A stretch of 7,342 bases of DNA, taken from positions 1 through 7,342 of the forward strand of contig CALCUD010000148.1 in the NCBI GenBank assembly GCA_937906775.1, written 5' to 3'. Of this stretch, positions 6,433 to 7,342 are shown one piece after another. The notes beneath the pieces were generated by a model. It made no database searches, was not told where the DNA came from, and was given only the letters and a program-made list of their open reading frames with translations. This DNA comes from an uncultured Clostridia bacterium. GTDB taxonomy: Bacteria > Bacillota > Clostridia > Christensenellales > Aristaeellaceae. The position numbers and the translations under genes are program-made. How positions within the stretch are numbered: the stretch's first letter is position 1; every line of letters starts with the position of its first letter.

Positions 6433-7001
6433 TCTGTCTTACCTCCGAACAGAATCTCGAGTTTCTGCGTATATTCCCTGTAGGCTTCCGTATCCTCCAG
6501 CTCCCGGCAGGCTTCCAGGATGCTCCGGTAATACCATTCCTGCTGCGCGGGATCCTTCTGGTTCAGGTGTTCCCAGATCTGAGGTCCTTCATCCGCGTAC
6601 TCCCGGACAAAGGAGCGGACATTGCTGAGCTTGTCTGCCAGCCACAGGATCTTCACCCCGGGATCCGTCGTCGCCTTCAGCTCCGCGAGGGATTCTTCCT
6701 TCCTGATCTTCCAGGTTTCCGCCTCTGACTGACCGGGACGCTTGTTTTCAGTTTCCGCCAGGACCAGAGCGGCCACCCGGTCGCCGAACTTCTCCCGGAT
6801 CTCATCGGCGGAAGCGCCGGAATCCTCAATGGTATCGTGCAGCATTCCGGCTGCCATGATCTCCTCGTCATTCGTCATGGTCCCGATGATCTCGGCAACC
6901 TCCATCGGATGGAGGATATAGGGGGTATCGCTCATTTTCCGGGTCTGCGCCGCATGTTTCTCCACGGCAAACCGGATCGCGTCATTGATCAGTTTCCCCA
7001 T
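6429..7001 (-). CDS. Small hydrolase-only HD-domain protein, SpoT/MESH1-like (candidate alarmone hydrolase)
   Basis: This 190-residue cytoplasmic metal-dependent phosphohydrolase resembles the hydrolase half of RelA/SpoT, with no synthetase or regulatory domain. Metal ligands are all visible: His31 in YILHP, His55-Asp56 in LHDTIED, and Asp123 in LADKLSNVR. The Glu59-Asp60 pair needed for pyrophosphate removal in SpoT is kept. Residues 83-101 (ETENKRPG through ETWKIRK) and the tail with NQKD and EWYYRSI match a hydrolase-only group I recall from Firmicutes. Classical SpoT has DRLHNMR where this has DKLSNVR, so ppGpp may not be its substrate. The ATG start has GGGAG 8 nt upstream. It is the first gene after the 7041-7069 promoter and is coupled to the STAS-kinase gene by a 4-base overlap. 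The HD fold is firm; alarmone hydrolysis is a candidate role. Confidence 0.88.
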   Translation of the reverse strand: MGKLINDAIRFAVEKHAAQTRKMSDTPYILHPMEVAEIIGTMTNDEEIMAAGMLHDTIEDSGASADEIREKFGDRVAALVLAETENKRPGQSEAETWKIRKEESLAELKATTDPGVKILWLADKLSNVRSFVREYADEGPQIWEHLNQKDPAQQEWYYRSILEACRELEDTEAYREYTQKLEILFGGKTE

Positions 7002-7040
7002 CGTGTACGCTCCCTGTCGTTTTCTGTTGTTATAAAAGTT

Positions 7041-7069
7041 ATTATATGCCTCAAACGGCTTCTGTTCAA
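7041..7069 (-). promoter_or_regulatory. Sigma-A type promoter for the HD/STAS-kinase/MATE/trmB operon
   Basis: On the minus strand TTGAAC (7069-7064, four of six to TTGACA) and TATAAT (7046-7041, perfect) are separated by 17 bp. The -35 box overlaps the aroQ stop codon (7068-7066). A start near 7034 leaves a leader of about 33 nt before the HD start. No hairpin terminator for aroQ is seen between the genes, so readthrough from aroQ may add to this promoter. Confidence 0.75.
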
Positions 7070-7342
7070 GCGTATGTCTTCAGAATCCGGATCGCTTCCG
7101 CATATCCTTCAAAGCCTTTCCCGGCCACCGTCGCGACGCACGCCGCGCGGACATAGGAAACCTGCCGGAAATCCTCCCGCGCGGAAACGTCGGAAAGATG
7201 GACCTCGACCGTCGGAATCGCGACCGCCTTCAATGCGTCAAGCAGCGCGACGCTGGTATGCGTATAGGCCGCCGGGTTCAGAATGATCCCGTCACAGCAG
7301 CCGTACGCCTCCTGGATCCAGTCGACAAGCGTCCCTTCGTGA
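7066..7342 (-). CDS. aroQ: Type II 3-dehydroquinate dehydratase, C-terminal part (5' end outside window)
   Basis: AroQ removes water from 3-dehydroquinate to give 3-dehydroshikimate, the third step of the shikimate pathway, as a cytoplasmic dodecamer. The visible 91 residues begin at HEGTLVDWIQ and include the hallmark GIILNPAAYTHTSVALLDAL, then IPTVEVHLSD with the catalytic-region His, and SAREDFRQVSYV with the substrate-contact Arg. The protein ends KTYA with TGA at 7068-7066. The first base of the next codon's remainder at 7342 fits the usual Asn before HEG. About 55 N-terminal residues, including the lid loop and catalytic Tyr, lie outside. HLSD has Asp where Asn is more usual, a mild variant. 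It is upstream of, and on the same strand as, the HD operon. Confidence 0.93.
   Translation of the reverse strand, partial: HEGTLVDWIQEAYGCCDGIILNPAAYTHTSVALLDALKAVAIPTVEVHLSDVSAREDFRQVSYVRAACVATVAGKGFEGYAEAIRILKTYA

Noticed and set aside
5290..6483. 397-codon plus-strand frame opposite the STAS-kinase gene
   Set aside because: It is antisense to a gene with intact catalytic motifs and has no family resemblance.
7031..7046. AT-only dyad (TATAA / TTATA arms) overlapping the -10 box of the HD operon
   Set aside because: Five-base AT arms around a -10 box arise easily by chance, and no matching operator is recognised.

Overview
The window comes from a fairly GC-rich bacterium, and every gene I can support lies on the minus strand, so reading order runs from high to low coordinates. 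Strong Shine-Dalgarno sequences (AGGAGG type), sigma-A/sigma-70 style promoters and the protein families together (hydrolase-only HD protein, STAS-kinase fusion, Clostridia-style TrmB) suggest a Clostridia-like Firmicute, possibly from a gut or rumen lineage. That placement is inference from recalled families, not a search.

Layout in transcription order. (1) 7342-7066: the 3' end of aroQ (type II 3-dehydroquinate dehydratase, shikimate pathway), cut by the window edge. (2) A clear promoter whose -35 box overlaps the aroQ stop codon starts an apparent four-gene operon: a small hydrolase-only HD protein of the SpoT/MESH1 type (7001-6429), a STAS domain fused to an aminoglycoside-phosphotransferase-fold kinase (6432-5254, start overlapping the HD stop as ATGA), a MATE-family exporter (5228-3777, TTG start) and TrmB, the tRNA m7G46 methyltransferase (3756-3010). 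(3) A 152-bp intergenic region holds a near-consensus promoter and a structured leader for an ABC amino-acid uptake operon: secreted substrate-binding protein (2857-2123), a permease with an unusual extracytoplasmic N-terminal domain of about 190 residues (2029-707), and a GlnQ-type ATPase (717 to beyond position 1). A terminator-like hairpin separates the binding-protein gene from the permease gene.

The ABC operon is a complete polar amino-acid importer apart from the last few residues of the ATPase. Its expression appears graded by the internal hairpin, so that binding protein exceeds membrane components. The upstream operon pairs a possible alarmone hydrolase with a STAS-linked small-molecule or protein kinase and an efflux pump. 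It reads like a small stress or drug-response module, but no function can be assigned from sequence alone.

The points most worth a second look are the STAS-kinase fusion translationally coupled to the HD hydrolase, the extra permease domain, and an abrupt codon-usage change inside glnQ near position 250, which could be recombination or an assembly chimera. No rRNA, tRNA, CRISPR array, insertion sequence or phage gene was seen, and no gene-free stretch exceeds 300 bases.
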